Origin: Clavelina lepadiformis
Lineage: Eukaryota > Chordata > Ascidiacea > Aplousobranchia > Clavelinidae
NCBI RefSeq assembly: GCF_947623445.1
Contig: NC_135243.1
Location: forward strand, 18,174,479 to 18,238,478
Direction of reading: 5' to 3'
DNA: 64,000 bases
The notes beneath the pieces are model-generated. The model ran no database searches and was not told the DNA's origin. It was given only the letters and a program-made list of their open reading frames with translations. The position numbers and the translations under genes are program-made. This document shows positions 20,422-34,316 of the stretch, in pieces (the first letter of the stretch is position 1; each line of letters starts with the position of its first letter).

Positions 20422-23400
20422 GATTTCAAAAGAAAGAAAATGGCTTTTTCAATTATAATTCGATTGCATAGGAAGTTTGACAAAGGCAAACAGTTGCTAT
20501 AAATTTCATTGAAATATACAGCATGACTAAAATGCTTACAACACCCGGTATTCCCAGGCGGTCCCCCATCCAAGTACTAACCGGGCCCGAGGTTGCTTAA
20601 CTTCCGAGATCGAACGAGATCGGGTCTACTCAACCTGGTATGGTCGTAGGCGATTTCAAAAGAAAGAAAATGGCTTTTTCAATTATAATTCGATTGCATT
20701 GGAAGTTTGACAAAAGCAAACAGTTGCTAGAAATTTGATTGAAATATACAGCATGACTAAAATGCTTACAACACCCGGTATTCCCAGGCGGTCACCCATC
20801 CAAGTACTAACCGGGCCCGAGGTTGCTTAACTTCCGAGATCGAACGAGATCGGGTCTACTCAACCTGGTATGGTAGTAGGCGATTTCAAAAGAAAGACAA
20901 TGGCTTTTTCAATTATAATTCGATTGCATAGGAAGTTTGACAACAGCAAACAGTTTCCAGAAATTTGATTGAAATATACAGCATGACTAAAATGCTTACA
21001 ACACCCGGTATTCCCAGGCGGTCACCCATCCAAGTACTAACCGGGCCCTAGTTTGCTTAACTTCCGAGATCGAACGAGATCGGGTCTACTCAACCTGGTA
21101 TGGTCGTAGGCGATTTCAAAAGAAAAAAAATGGCCTTTTCAATTATAATTCGATTCCATAGGAAGTTTGACAATGGCAAACAGTTGCTAGAAATTTGATT
21201 GAAATATACAGCATGACTAAAATGCTTACAACACCCGGTATTCCCAGGCGGTCACCCATCCAAGTACTAACCGGGCCCGAGGTTGCCTAACTTCCGACAT
21301 CGAACGAGATCGGGTCTACTTAACCTGGTATGGTCGTAGGCGAATTCAAAAGAAAGAAAATGGCCTTTTCAGTTATAATTCGATTGAATAGGAAATTCAA
21401 AAACACAAACAGTTGCTAGAAATTTGATTGAAATATACAGCATGACTAAAATCCTAACAACACCCGGTATTCCCAGGCGGTCACCCATACAAGTACTAAC
21501 CGGGCCCGAGGTTGCTTAACTTCCGAGATCGAACGAGATCGGGTCTACTCAGCCTGGTATGGTCGTAGGCGATTTCAAAAGAAAAAAAATGGCTTTTTCA
21601 ATTATAATTCGATTGCATAGGAGGTTTGACAAAGGCAAACAGTTGCTATAAATTTGATTGAAATATACAGCATGACTAAAATGCTTACAACACCCGGTAT
21701 TCCCAGGCGGTCACCCATCCAAGTACTAACCGGGCCCGAGGTTGCCTAACTTCCGAGATCGAACGAGATCGGGTCTACTCAACCTGGTATGGTCGTAGGC
21801 GAATTCAAAAGAAAGAAAATGGCCTTTTCAATTATAATTCGATTGCATAGGAAATTCAAAAGCGCAAACAGTTGCTAGAAATTTGATTGAAATATACAGC
21901 ATGACTAAAATGCTTACAACACCCGGTATTCCCAGGCGGTCACCCATCCAAGTACTAACCGGGCCCGAGGTTGCTTAACTTCCGAGATCGAACGAGATCG
22001 GGTCTACTCAACCTGGTATGGTCGTAGGCGATTTCAAAAGAAAGAAAATGGCTTTTTCAATTATAATTCGATTGCATTGGAAGTTTGACAAAGGCAAACA
22101 GTTGCTAGAAATTTGATTGAAAAATACAGCATGACTAAAATGCTTACAACACCCGGTATTCCCAGGCGGTCACCCATCCAAGTACTAACCGGGCCCGAGG
22201 TTGCTTAACTTCCGAGATCGAACGAGATCGGGTCTACTCAACCTGGTATGGTCGTAGGCGATTTCAAAAGAAAGAAAATGGCCTTTTCAATTATAATTCC
22301 ATTGCATAGGAAGTTTGACAAAAGTAAACAGTTGCTAGAAATTTGATTGAAATATACAGCATGACTAAAATGCTTACAACACCCGGTATTCCCAGGTGGT
22401 CACCCATACAAGTACTAACCGGGCCCGAGGTTGCTTAACTTCCGAGATCGAACGAGATCGGGTCTACTCAACCTGGTATGGTCGTAGGCGATTTCAAAAG
22501 AAAGAAAATGGCCTTTTCAATTATAATTCGATTGCATAGGAAATTCAAAACTCAAACAGTTGCTATAAATTTGATTGAAATATACAGCATGACTAAAATG
22601 CTTACAACACCCGGTATTCCCAGGCGGTCCCCCATCCAAGTACTAACCGGGCCCGAGGTTGCTTAACTTCCGAGATCGAACGAGATCGGGTCTACTCAAC
22701 CTGGTATGGTCGTAGGCGATTTCAAAAGAAAGAAAATGGCTTTTTCAATTATAATTCGATTGCATAGGAAGTTTGACAAAGGCAAACAGTTGCTATAAAT
22801 TTCATTGAAATATACAGCATGACTAAAATGCTTACAACACCCGGTATTCCCAGGCGGTCCCCCATCCAAGTACTAACCGGGCCCGAGGTTGCTTAACTTC
22901 CGAGATCGAACGAGATCGGGTCTACTCAACCTGGTATGGTCGTAGGCGATTTCAAAAGAAAGAAAATGGCTTTTTCAATTATAATTCGATTGCATAGGAA
23001 GTTTGACAACAGCAAACAGTTTCCAGAAATTTGATTGAAATATACAGCATGACTAAAATGCTTACAACACCCGGTATTCCCAGGCGGTCACCCATCCAAG
23101 TACTAACCGGGCCCTAGTTTGCTTAACTTCCGAGATCGAACGAGATCGGGTCTACTCAACCTGGTATGGTCGTAGGCGATTTCAAAAGAAAAAAAATGGC
23201 CTTTTCAATTATAATTCGATTCCATAGGAAGTTTGACAATGGCAAACAGTTGCTAGAAATTTGATTGAAATATACAGCATGACTAAAATGCTTACAACAC
23301 CCGGTATTCCCAGGCGGTCACCCATCCAAGTACTAACCGGGCCCGAGGTTGCCTAACTTCCGACATCGAACGAGATCGGGTCTACTTAACCTGGTATGGT

Positions 23401-24095
23401 CGTAGGCGAATTCAAAAGAAAGAAAATGGCCTTTTCAGTTATAATTCGATTGAATAGGAAATTCAAAAACACAAACAGTTGCTAGAAATTTGATTGAAAT
23501 ATACAGCATGACTAAAATCCTAACAACACCCGGTATTCCCAGGCGGTCACCCATACAAGTACTAACCGGGCCCGAGGTTGCTTAACTTCCGAGATCGAAC
23601 GAGATCGGGTCTACTCAGCCTGGTATGGTCGTAGGCGATTTCAAAAGAAAAAAAATGGCTTTTTCAATTATAATTCGATTGCATAGGAGGTTTGACAAAG
23701 GCAAACAGTTGCTATAAATTTGATTGAAATATACAGCATGACTAAAATGCTTACAACACCCGGTATTCCCAGGCGGTCACCCATCCAAGTACTAACCGGG
23801 CCCGAGGTTGCCTAACTTCCGAGATCGAACGAGATCGGGTCTACTCAACCTGGTATGGTCGTAGGCGAATTCAAAAGAAAGAAAATGGCCTTTTCAATTA
23901 TAATTCGATTGCATAGGAAATTCAAAAGCGCAAACAGTTGCTAGAAATTTGATTGAAATATACAGCATGACTAAAATGCTTACAACACCCGGTATTCCCA
24001 GGCGGTCACCCATCCAAGTACTAACCGGGCCCGAGGTTGCTTAACTTCCGAGATCGAACGAGATCGGGTCTACTCAACCTGGTATGGTCGTAGGC

Positions 24096-27000
24096 GATTT
24101 CAAAAGAAAGAAAATGGCTTTTTCAATTATAATTCGATTGCATTGGAAGTTTGACAAAGGCAAACAGTTGCTAGAAATTTGATTGAAAAATACAGCATGA
24201 CTAAAATGCTTACAACACCCGGTATTCCCAGGCGGTCACCCATCCAAGTACTAACCGGGCCCGAGGTTGCTTAACTTCCGAGATCGAACGAGATCGGGTC
24301 TACTCAACCTGGTATGGTCGTAGGCGATTTCAAAAGAAAGAAAATGGCCTTTTCAATTATAATTCCATTGCATAGGAAGTTTGACAAAAGTAAACAGTTG
24401 CTAGAAATTTGATTGAAATATACAGCATGACTAAAATGCTTACAACACCCGGTATTCCCAGGTGGTCACCCATACAAGTACTAACCGGGCCCGAGGTTGC
24501 TTAACTTCCGAGATCGAACGAGATCGGGTCTACTCAACCTGGTATGGTCGTAGGCGATTTCAAAAGAAAGAAAATGGCTTTTTCAATTATAATTCGATTC
24601 CATAGGAAGTTTGACAAAAGCAAACAGTTGCTAGAAATTTGATTGAAATATACAGCATGACTAAAATGCCTACAACACCCGGTATTCCCAGGCGGTCACC
24701 CATCCAAGTACTAACCGGGCCCGAGGTTGCTTAACTTCCGAGATCGAACGAGATCGGGTCTACTCAACCTGGTATGGTAGTAGGTGATTTCAAAAGAAAG
24801 AAAATGGCTTTTTTAATTATAATTCGATTGCATAGGAAGTTTGACAAAGGCAAACAGTTGCTAGAAATTTGATTGAAATATACAGCATGACTAAAATGCT
24901 TACAACACCCGGTATTCCCAGGCGGTCACCCATCCAAGTACTAACCGGGCCCGAGGTTGCTTAACTTCCGAGATCGAACGAGATCGGGTCTACTCAACCT
25001 GGTATGGTCGTAGGCGATTTCAAAAGAAAGAAAATGGCCTTTTCAATTATAATTCGATTGCATAGGAAATTCAAAACTCAAACAGTTGCTATAAATTTGA
25101 TTGAAATATACAGCATGACTAAAATGCTTACAACACCCGGTATTCCCAGGCGGTCCCCCATCCAAGTACTAACCGGGCCCGAGGTTGCTTAACTTCCGAG
25201 ATCGAACGAGATCGGGTCTACTCAACCTGGTATGGTCGTAGGCGATTTCAAAAGAAAGAAAATGGCTTTTTCAATTATAATTCGATTGCATAGGAAGTTT
25301 GACAAAGGCAAACAGTTGCTATAAATTTCATTGAAATATACAGCATGACTAAAATGCTTACAACACCCGGTATTCCCAGGCGGTCCCCCATCCAAGTACT
25401 AACCGGGCCCGAGGTTGCTTAACTTCCGAGATCGAACGAGATCGGGTCTACTCAACCTGGTATGGTCGTAGGCGATTTCAAAAGAAAGAAAATGGCTTTT
25501 TCAATTATAATTCGATTGCATTGGAAGTTTGACAAAAGCAAACAGTTGCTAGAAATTTGATTGAAATATACAGCATGACTAAAATGCTTACAACACCCGG
25601 TATTCCCAGGCGGTCACCCATCCAAGTACTAACCGGGCCCGAGGTTGCTTAACTTCCGAGATCGAACGAGATCGGGTCTACTCAACCTGGTATGGTAGTA
25701 GGCGATTTCAAAAGAAAGACAATGGCTTTTTCAATTATAATTCGATTGCATAGGAAGTTTGACAACAGCAAACAGTTTCCAGAAATTTGATTGAAATATA
25801 CAGCATGACTAAAATGCTTACAACACCCGGTATTCCCAGGCGGTCACCCATCCAAGTACTAACCGGGCCCTAGTTTGCTTAACTTCCGAGATCGAACGAG
25901 ATCGGGTCTACTCAACCTGGTATGGTCGTAGGCGATTTCAAAAGAAAAAAAATGGCCTTTTCAATTATAATTCGATTCCATAGGAAGTTTGACAATGGCA
26001 AACAGTTGCTAGAAATTTGATTGAAATATACAGCATGACTAAAATGCTTACAACACCCGGTATTCCCAGGCGGTCACCCATCCAAGTACTAACCGGGCCC
26101 GAGGTTGCCTAACTTCCGACATCGAACGAGATCGGGTCTACTTAACCTGGTATGGTCGTAGGCGAATTCAAAAGAAAGAAAATGGCCTTTTCAGTTATAA
26201 TTCGATTGAATAGGAAATTCAAAAACACAAACAGTTGCTAGAAATTTGATTGAAATATACAGCATGACTAAAATCCTAACAACACCCGGTATTCCCAGGC
26301 GGTCACCCATACAAGTACTAACCGGGCCCGAGGTTGCTTAACTTCCGAGATCGAACGAGATCGGGTCTACTCAGCCTTGTATGGTAGTAGGCGATTTCAA
26401 AAGAAAAAAAATGGCTTTTTCAATTATAATTCGATTGCATAGGAGGTTTGACAAAGGCAAACAGTTGCTATAAATTTGATTGAAATATACAGCATGACTA
26501 AAATGCTTACAACACCCGGTATTCCCAGGCGGTCACCCATCCAAGTACTAACCGGGCCCGAGGTTGCCTAATTTCCGAGATCGAACGAGATCGGGTCTAC
26601 TCAACCTGGTATGGTCGTAGGCGAATTCAAAAGAAAGAAAATGGCCTTTTCAATTATAATTCGATTGCATAGGAAATTCAAAAGCGCAAACAGTTGCTAG
26701 AAATTTGATTGAAATATACAGCATGACTAAAATGCTTACAACACCCGGTATTCCCAGGCGGTCACCCATCCAAGTACTAACCGGGCCCGAGGTTGCTTAA
26801 CTTCCGAGATCGAACGAGATCGGGTCTACTCAACCTGGTATGGTCGTAGGCGATTTCAAAAGAAAGAAAATGGCTTTTTCAATTATAATTCGATTGCATT
26901 GGAAGTTTGACAAAGGCAAACAGTTGCTAGAAATTTGATTGAAAAATACAGCATGACTAAAATGCTTACAACACCCGGTATTCCCAGGCGGTCACCCATC

Positions 27001-30000
27001 CAAGTACTAACCGGGCCCGAGGTTGCTTAACTTCCGAGATCGAACGAGATCGGGTCTACTCAACCTGGTATGGTAGTAGGCGATTTCAAAAGAAAGACAA
27101 TGGCTTTTTCAATTATAATTCGATTGCATAGGAAGTTTGACAACAGCAAACAGTTGCCAGAAATTTGATTGAAATATACAGCATGACTAAAATGCTTACA
27201 ACACCCGGTATTCCCAGGCGGTCACCCATCCAAGTACTAACCGGGCCCGAGGTTGCCTAACTTCCGAGATCGAACGAGATCGGGTCTACTCAACCTGGTA
27301 TGGTCGTAGGCGAATTCAAAAGAAAGAAAATGGCTTTTTCAATTATAATTCGATTGCATAGGAAATTCAAAAGCGCAAACAGTTGCTAGAAATTTGATTG
27401 AAATATACAGCATGACTAAAATGCTTACAACACCCGGTATTCCCAGGCGGTCACCCATCCAAGTACTAACCGGGCCCGAGGTTGCTTAACTTCCGAGATC
27501 GAACGAGATCGGGTCTACTCAACCTGGTATGGTAGTAGGCGATTTGAAAAGAAAGACAATGGCTTTTTCAATTATAATTCGATTGCATAGGAAGTTTGAC
27601 AACAGCAAACAGTTGCCAGAAATTTGATTGAAATATACAGCATGACTAAAATGCTTACAACACCCGGTATTCCCAGGCGGTCACCCATCCAAGTACTAAC
27701 CGGGCCCGAGGTTGCCTAACTTCCGAGATCGAACGAGATCGGGTCTACTCAACCTGGTATGGTCGTAGGCGAATTCAAAAGAAAGAAAATGGCTTTTTCA
27801 ATTATAATTCGATTGCATAGGAAATTCAAAAGCGCAAACAGTTGCTAGAAATTTGATTGAAATATACAGCATGACTAAAATGCTTACAACACCCGGTATT
27901 CCCAGGCGGTCACCCATCCAAGTACTAACCGGGCCCGAGGTTGCTTAACTTCCGAGATCGAACGAGATCGGGTCTACTCAACCTGGTATGGTCGTAGGCG
28001 ATTTCAAAAGAAAGAAATGGGCTTTTTCAATTATAATTCGATTGCATTGGAAGTTTGACAAAGGCAAACAGTTGCTAGAAATTTGATTGAAATATACAGC
28101 ATGACTAAAATGCTTACAACACCCGGTATTCCCAGGCGGTCACCCATCCAAGTACTAACCGGGCCCGAGGTTGCTTAACTTCCGAGATCGAACGAGATTG
28201 GGTCTACTCAACCTGGTATGGTAGTAGGCGATTTCAAAAGAAAGAAAATGGCTTTTTCAATTATAATTCGATTGCATAGGAAGTTTGACAACAGCAAACA
28301 GTTGCCAGAAATTTGATTGAAATATACAGCATGACTAAAATGCTTACAACACCCGGTATTCCCAGGCGGTCACCCATCCAAGTACTAACCGGGCCCTAGG
28401 TTGCTTAACTTCCGAGATCGAACGAGATCGGGTCTACTCAACCTGGTATGGTCGTAAGCGATTTCAAAAGAAAGAAAATGGCTTTTTAAATTATATTAAT
28501 TCGATTGCATAGGAAGTTTGATAAAGGCAAACAGTTGCTAGAAATTTGATTGAAATATACAGCATGACTAAAATGCTTACAACACCCGGTATTCCCAGGC
28601 GGTCACCCATCCAAGTATTAACCGGGCCCGAGGTTGCCTAACTTCCGAGATCGAAAGAGATCGGGTCTACTCAACCTGGTATGGTCGTAGGCGAATTCAA
28701 AAGAAAGAAAATGGCTTTTTCAATTATAATTCGATTGCATAGGAAATTCAAAAGCGCAAACAGTTGCTAGAAATTTGATTGAAATATACAGCATGACTAA
28801 AATGCTTACAACACCCGGTATTCCCAGGCGGTCACCCATCCAAGTACTAACCGGGCCCGAGGTTGCTTAACTTCCGAGATCGAACGAGATCGTGTCTACT
28901 CAACCTGGTATGGTAGTAGGCGATTTCAAAAGAAAGAAAATGGCTTTTTCAATTATAATTCGATTGCATTGGAAGTTTGACAAAGGCAAACAGTTGCTAG
29001 AAATTTGATTGAAAAATACAGCATGACTAAAATGCTTACAACACCCGGTATTCCCAGGCGGTCACCCATCCAAGTACTAACCGGGCCCGAGGTTGCTTAA
29101 CTTCCGAGATCGAACGAGATCGGGTCTACTCAACCTGGTATGGTAGTAGGCGATTTCAAAAGAAAGACAATGGCTTTTTCAATTATAATTCGATTGCATA
29201 GGAAGTTTGACAACAGCAAACAGTTGCCAGAAATTTGATTGAAATATACAGCATGACTAAAATGCTTACAACACCCGGTATTCCCAGGCGGTCACCCATC
29301 CAAGTACTAACCGGGCCCGAGGTTGCCTAACTTCCGAGATCGAACGAGATCGGGTCTACTCAACCTGGTATGGTCGTAGGCGAATTCAAAAGAAAGAAAA
29401 TGGCTTTTTCAATTATAATTCGATTGCATAGGAAATTCAAAAGCGCAAACAGTTGCTAGAAATTTGATTGAAATATACAGCATGACTAAAATGCTTACAA
29501 CACCCGGTATTCCCAGGCGGTCACCCATCCAAGTACTAACCGGGCCCGAGGTTGCTTAACTTCCGAGATCGAACGAGATCGGGTCTACTCAACCTGGTAT
29601 GGTCGTAGGCGATTTCAAAAGAAAGAAATGGGCTTTTTCAATTATAATTCGATTGCATTGGAAGTTTGACAAAGGCAAACAGTTGCTAGAAATTTGATTG
29701 AAATATACAGCATGACTAAAATGCTTACAACACCCGGTATTCCCAGGCGGTCACCCATCCAAGTACTAACCGGGCCCGAGGTTGCTTAACTTCCGAGATC
29801 GAACGAGATCGGGTCTACTCAACCTGGTATGGTAGTAGGCGATTTCAAAAGAAAGAAAATGGCTTTTTCAATTATAATTCGATTGCATAGGAAGTTTGAC
29901 AACAGCAAACAGTTGCCAGAAATTTGATTGAAATATACAGCATGACTAAAATGCTTACAACACCCGGTATTCCCAGGCGGTCACCCATCCAAGTACTAAC

Positions 30001-32137
30001 CGGGCCCTAGGTTGCTTAACTTCCGAGATCGAACGAGATCGGGTCTACTCAACCTGGTATGGTCGTAAGCGATTTCAAAAGAAAGAAAATGGCTTTTTAA
30101 ATTATATTAATTCGATTGCATAGGAAGTTTGATAAAGGCAAACAGTTGCTAGAAATTTGATTGAAATATACAGCATGACTAAAATGCTTACAACACCCGG
30201 TATTCCCAGGCGGTCACCCATCCAAGTACTAACCGGGCCCGAGGTTGTTTAACTTCCGAGATCGAACGAGATCGGGTCTACTCAACCTGGAATGGTCGTA
30301 GGCGATTTCAAAAGAAAGAAAATGGCCTTTTCAATTATAATTCGATTGCATAGGAAATTCAAAAACGCAAACAGTTGCTATAAATTTGATTGAAATATAG
30401 TGCATGACTAAAATGCTTACAACACCCGGTATTCCCAGGCGGTCACCCATCCAAGTACTAACCGGGCCCTAGGTTGTTTACTTCCGAGATCGAACGAGAT
30501 CGGGTCTACTCAACCTGGTATGGTCGTAAGCGATTTCAAAAGAAAGAAAATGGCTTTTTCAATTATAATTCGATTGCATAGGAAATTCAAAAAGGAAACA
30601 GTTGCTAGAAATTTGATTGAAATATACAGCATGACTAAAATGCTTACAACACCCGGTATTCCCAGGCCGTCACCCATACAAGTACTAACCGGGCCCGAGG
30701 TTACTTAACTTCCGAGATCGAACGAGATCGGGTCTACTCAACCTGGTATGGTCGTAAGCGATTTCAAAAGAAAGAAAATGGCCTTTTCAATTTTAATTCG
30801 ATTCCATAGGAAGTTTGACAAAAGCAAACAGTTGCTAGAAATTTGATTGAAATATACAGCATGACTAAAATGCTTACAACACCCGGTATACCCAGGCGTT
30901 CACCCATACAAGTACTAACCGGGCCCGAGGTTGCCTAACTTCCGAGATCGAACGAGATCGGGTCTACTCAACCTGGTATGGTCGTAGGCGAATTCAAAAG
31001 AAAGAAAATGGCTTTTTCAATTATAATTCGATTGCATAGGAAATTCAAAAACGCAAACAGTTGCTAGAAATTTGATTGAAATATACAGCATGACTAAAAT
31101 GCTTACAACACCCGTTATTCCCAGGCGGTCACCCATCCAAGTACTAACCGGGCCCGAGGTTGCTTAACTTCCGAGATCGAACGAGATCGGGTCTACTCAA
31201 CCTGGTATGGTCGTAGGCGATTTCAAAAGAAAGAAAATGGCTTTTACAATTATAATTCGATTGCATTGGAAGTTTGACAAGGGCAAACAGTTGCTAGAAA
31301 ATTGATTGAAATATACAGCATGACTAAAATGCTTACAACACCCGGTATTCCCAGGCGGTCACCCATCCAAGTACTAACCGGGCCCGAGGTTGCTTAACTT
31401 CCGAGATCGAACGAGATCGGGTCTACTCAACCTGGTATGGTAGTAGGCGATTTCAAAAGAAAGACAATGGCTTTTTCAATTATAATTCGATTGCATAGGA
31501 AGTTTGACAACAGCAAACAGTTGCTATAAATTTGATTGAAATATACAGCATGACTAAAATGCTTACAACACCCGGTATTCCCAGGCGGTCACCCATACAA
31601 GTACTAACCGGGCCCGAGGTTGCCTAACTTCCGACATCGAACGAGATCGGGTCTACTTAACCTGGTATGGTCGTAGGCGAATTCAAAAGAAAGAAAATGG
31701 CCTTTTCAATTATAATTCGATTGCATAAGAAATTCAAAAACGCAAACAGTTGCTAAAAATTTGATTGAAAAATACAGCATGACTAAAATCCTAACAACAC
31801 CCGGTATTCCCAGGCGGTCACCCATACAAGTACTAACCGGGCCCGAGGTTGCTTAACTTCCGAGATCGAACGAGATCGGGTCTACTCAGCCTGGTATGGT
31901 AGTAGGCGATTTCAAAAGAAAAAAAATGGCTTTTTCAATTATAATTCGATTGCATAGGAGGTTTGACAAAGGCAAACAGTTGCTATAAATTTGATTGAAA
32001 TATACAGCATGACTAAAATGCTTACAACACCCGGTATTCCCAGGCGGTCACCCATCCAAGTACTAACCGGGCCCGAGGTTGCCTAACTTCCGAGATCGAA
32101 CGAGATCGGGTCTACTCAACCTGGTATGGTCGTAGGC
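24096..32137 (-). repeat. Array tile 4: 5S units 106-140 with gene coordinates
   Basis: Low coordinates of the 5S genes (to +117; * to +116): 24208, 24438, 24668, 24898, 25126, 25356, 25586, 25816, 26046, 26275, 26505, 26734, 26964, 27194, 27423, 27653, 27882, 28112, 28342, 28575, 28804, 29034, 29264, 29493, 29723, 29953, 30186, 30415*, 30642, 30872, 31101, 31331, 31561, 31790, 32020. Units 113-125 repeat the order of units 49-61 (offset about 14,700 bp). Units 133-137 repeat units 3-7 (offset about 29,854 bp). Confidence 0.95.
30642..30759 (-). rRNA. 5S rRNA gene, unit 134, box C plus box A changes
   Basis: Compared with its otherwise identical partners at 788, 3544 and 44872, this copy has GGGTGACGGCC in box C and AGTTAAGTAACC in box A. 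Both are private. Helix I is fully paired, so only the internal promoter is altered. Confidence 0.88.
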
Positions 32138-33858
32138 GAATTCAAAAGAAAGAAATAGGCCTTTTCAATTATAATTCGATTGCATAGGAAATTCAAAAGC
32201 GCAAACAGTTGCTAGAAATTTGATTGAAATATACAGCATGACTAAAATGCTTACAACACCCGGTATTCCCAGGCGGTCACCCATCCAAGTACTAACCGGG
32301 CCCGAGGTTGCTTAACTTCCGAGATCGAACGAGATCGGGTCTACTCATCCTGGTATGGTCGTAGGCGATTTCAAAAGAAAGAAAATGGCTTTTTCAATTA
32401 TAATTCGATTGCATTGGAAGTTTGACAAAGGCAAACAGTTGCTAGAAATTTGATTGAAAAATACAGCATGACTAAAATGCTTACAACACCCGGTATTCCC
32501 AGGCGGTCACCCATCCAAGTACTAACCGGGCCCGAGGTTGCTTAACTTCCGAGATCAAACGAGATCGGGTCTACTCAACCTGGTATGGTAGTAGGCGATT
32601 TCAAAAGAAAGACAATGGCTTTTTCAATTATAATTCGATTGCATAGGAAGTTTGACAAAAGCAAACAGTTGCCAGAAATTTGATTGAAATATACAGCATG
32701 ACTAAAATGCTTACAACACCCGGTATTCCCAGGCGGTCACCCATCCAAGTACTAACCGGGCCCGAGGTTGCCTAACTTCCGAGATCGAACGAGATCGGGT
32801 CTACTCAACCTGGTATGGTCGTAGGCGAATTCAAAAGAAAGAAAATGGCTTTTTCAATTATAATTCGATTGCATAGGAAATTCAAAAGCACAAACAGTTG
32901 CTAGAATTTTGATTGAAATATACAGCATGACTAAAATGCTTACAACACCCGGTATTCCCAGGCGGTCACCCATCCAAGTACTAACCGGGCCCGAGGTTGC
33001 CTAACTTCCGAAATCGAACGAGATCGTGTCTACTCAACCTGGTATGGTCGTAGGCGAATTCAATAGAAAGAAAATGGCTTTTTCAATTATAATTCGATTG
33101 CATAGGAAATTCAAAAGCGCAAACAGTTGCTAGAAATTTGATTGAAATATACAGCATGACTAAAATGCTTACAACACCCGGTATTCCCAGGCGGTCACCC
33201 ATCCAAGTACTAACCGGGCCCTAGGTTGCTTAACTTCCGAGATCGAACGAGATCGGGTCTACTCAACCTGGTATGGTCGTAAGCGATTTCAAAAGAAAGA
33301 AAATGGCTTTTTAAATTATATTAATTCGATTGCATAGGAAGTTTGATAAAGGCAAACAGTTGCTAGAAATTTGATTGAAATATACAGCATGACTAAAATG
33401 CTTACAACACCCGGTATTCCCAGGCGGTCACCCATCCAAGTACTAACCGGGCCCGAGGTTGCTTAACTTCCGAGATCGAACGAGATCGGGTCCACTCAAC
33501 CTGGTATGGTCGTAGGCGATTTCAAAAGAAAGAAAATGGCCTTTTCAATTATAATTCGATTGCATAGGAAGTTTGACAAAGGCAAACAGTTGCTAGAAAT
33601 TTGATTGAAATATACAGCATGACTAAAATGCTTACAACACCCGGTATTCCCAGGCGGTCACCCATACAAGTACTAACCGGGCCCGAGGTTGCCTAACTTC
33701 CGACATCGAACGAGATCGGGTCTACTTAACCTGGAATGGTCGTAGGCGAATTCAAAAGAAAGAAAATGGCCTTTTCAATTATAATTCGATTGCATAAGAA
33801 ATTCAAAAACGCAAACAGTTGCTAGAAATTTGATTGAAATATACAGCATGACTAACTT

Positions 33859-33976
33859 GCTTATAACACCCGGTATTCCCAGGCGGTCACCCATCCAAGT
33901 ACTAACCGGGCCCGAGGTTGCTTAACTTCCGAGATCGAACGACATCGGGTCCACTCAACCTGGTATGGTCGTAGGC
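33859..33976 (-). rRNA. 5S rRNA gene, unit 148, no T run after the gene
   Basis: The 3' flank reads GCAAGTTAGTC, leaving only two adjacent Ts. It is the only unit in the window with no T run of three or more at the terminator position. It belongs to the GTTATAAGC class, whose other members keep three Ts. Termination would have to happen in the next spacer at TTTTCTTTCTTTT. Confidence 0.9.
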
Positions 33977-34206
33977 GATTTCAAAAGAAAGAAAATGGCG
34001 TTTTCAATTATAATTCGATTGCATAGGAAGTTTGACAAAGGCAAACAGTTGCTAGAAATTTGATTGAAATATACAGCATGACTAAAATGCTTACAACACC
34101 CGGTATTCCCAGGCGGTCACCCATCCAAGTACTAACCGGGCCCGAGGTTGCTTAACTTCCGAGATCGAACGAGATCGGATCTACTCAACCTGGAATGGTC
34201 GTAGGC

Positions 34207-34316
34207 GATTTCAAAAAAAAAAAATGGCCTTTTCAATTATAATTCGATTGCATAGGAAATTCAAAAACGCAAACAGTTGCTATAAATTTGATTGAAATAT
34301 AGTGCATGACTAAAAT
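34207..34316 (-). repeat. Spacer with long A tract (T12 on the transcribed strand)
   Basis: The usual aaaagaaagaaaatgg upstream of the gene is replaced by an uninterrupted A run: A12 at 34213-34224, 38115-38126 and 46604-46615; A10 at 54635-54644 and 57845-57854. On the minus strand this is a T tract beginning about 6 nt upstream of a 5S start, and it would be a very strong terminator for any read-through from the preceding gene. Confidence 0.9.

Larger units (their letters stand above)
20194..22259 (-). repeat. 9-unit HOR block, repeated at 25016-27081
   Basis: Units 89-97 match units 110-118 at 4822 bp. A shorter intermediate copy lies between them: units 99-100 match 89-90 at 2296 bp, and units 101-107 match 92-98 at 2066 bp, so that copy has lost one unit (the equivalent of 20764). 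Confidence 0.88.
16058..24095 (-). repeat. Array tile 3: 5S units 71-105 with gene coordinates
   Basis: Low coordinates of the 5S genes (all to +117): 16169, 16399, 16629, 16858, 17088, 17317, 17547, 17777, 18010, 18239, 18468, 18698, 18927, 19156, 19386, 19616, 19846, 20076, 20304, 20534, 20764, 20994, 21224, 21453, 21683, 21912, 22142, 22372, 22600, 22830, 23060, 23290, 23519, 23749, 23978. Units 71-88 are the second copy of the 18-unit block. The spacer class with aaaactcaaac first appears just before the gene at 20304. Confidence 0.95.
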
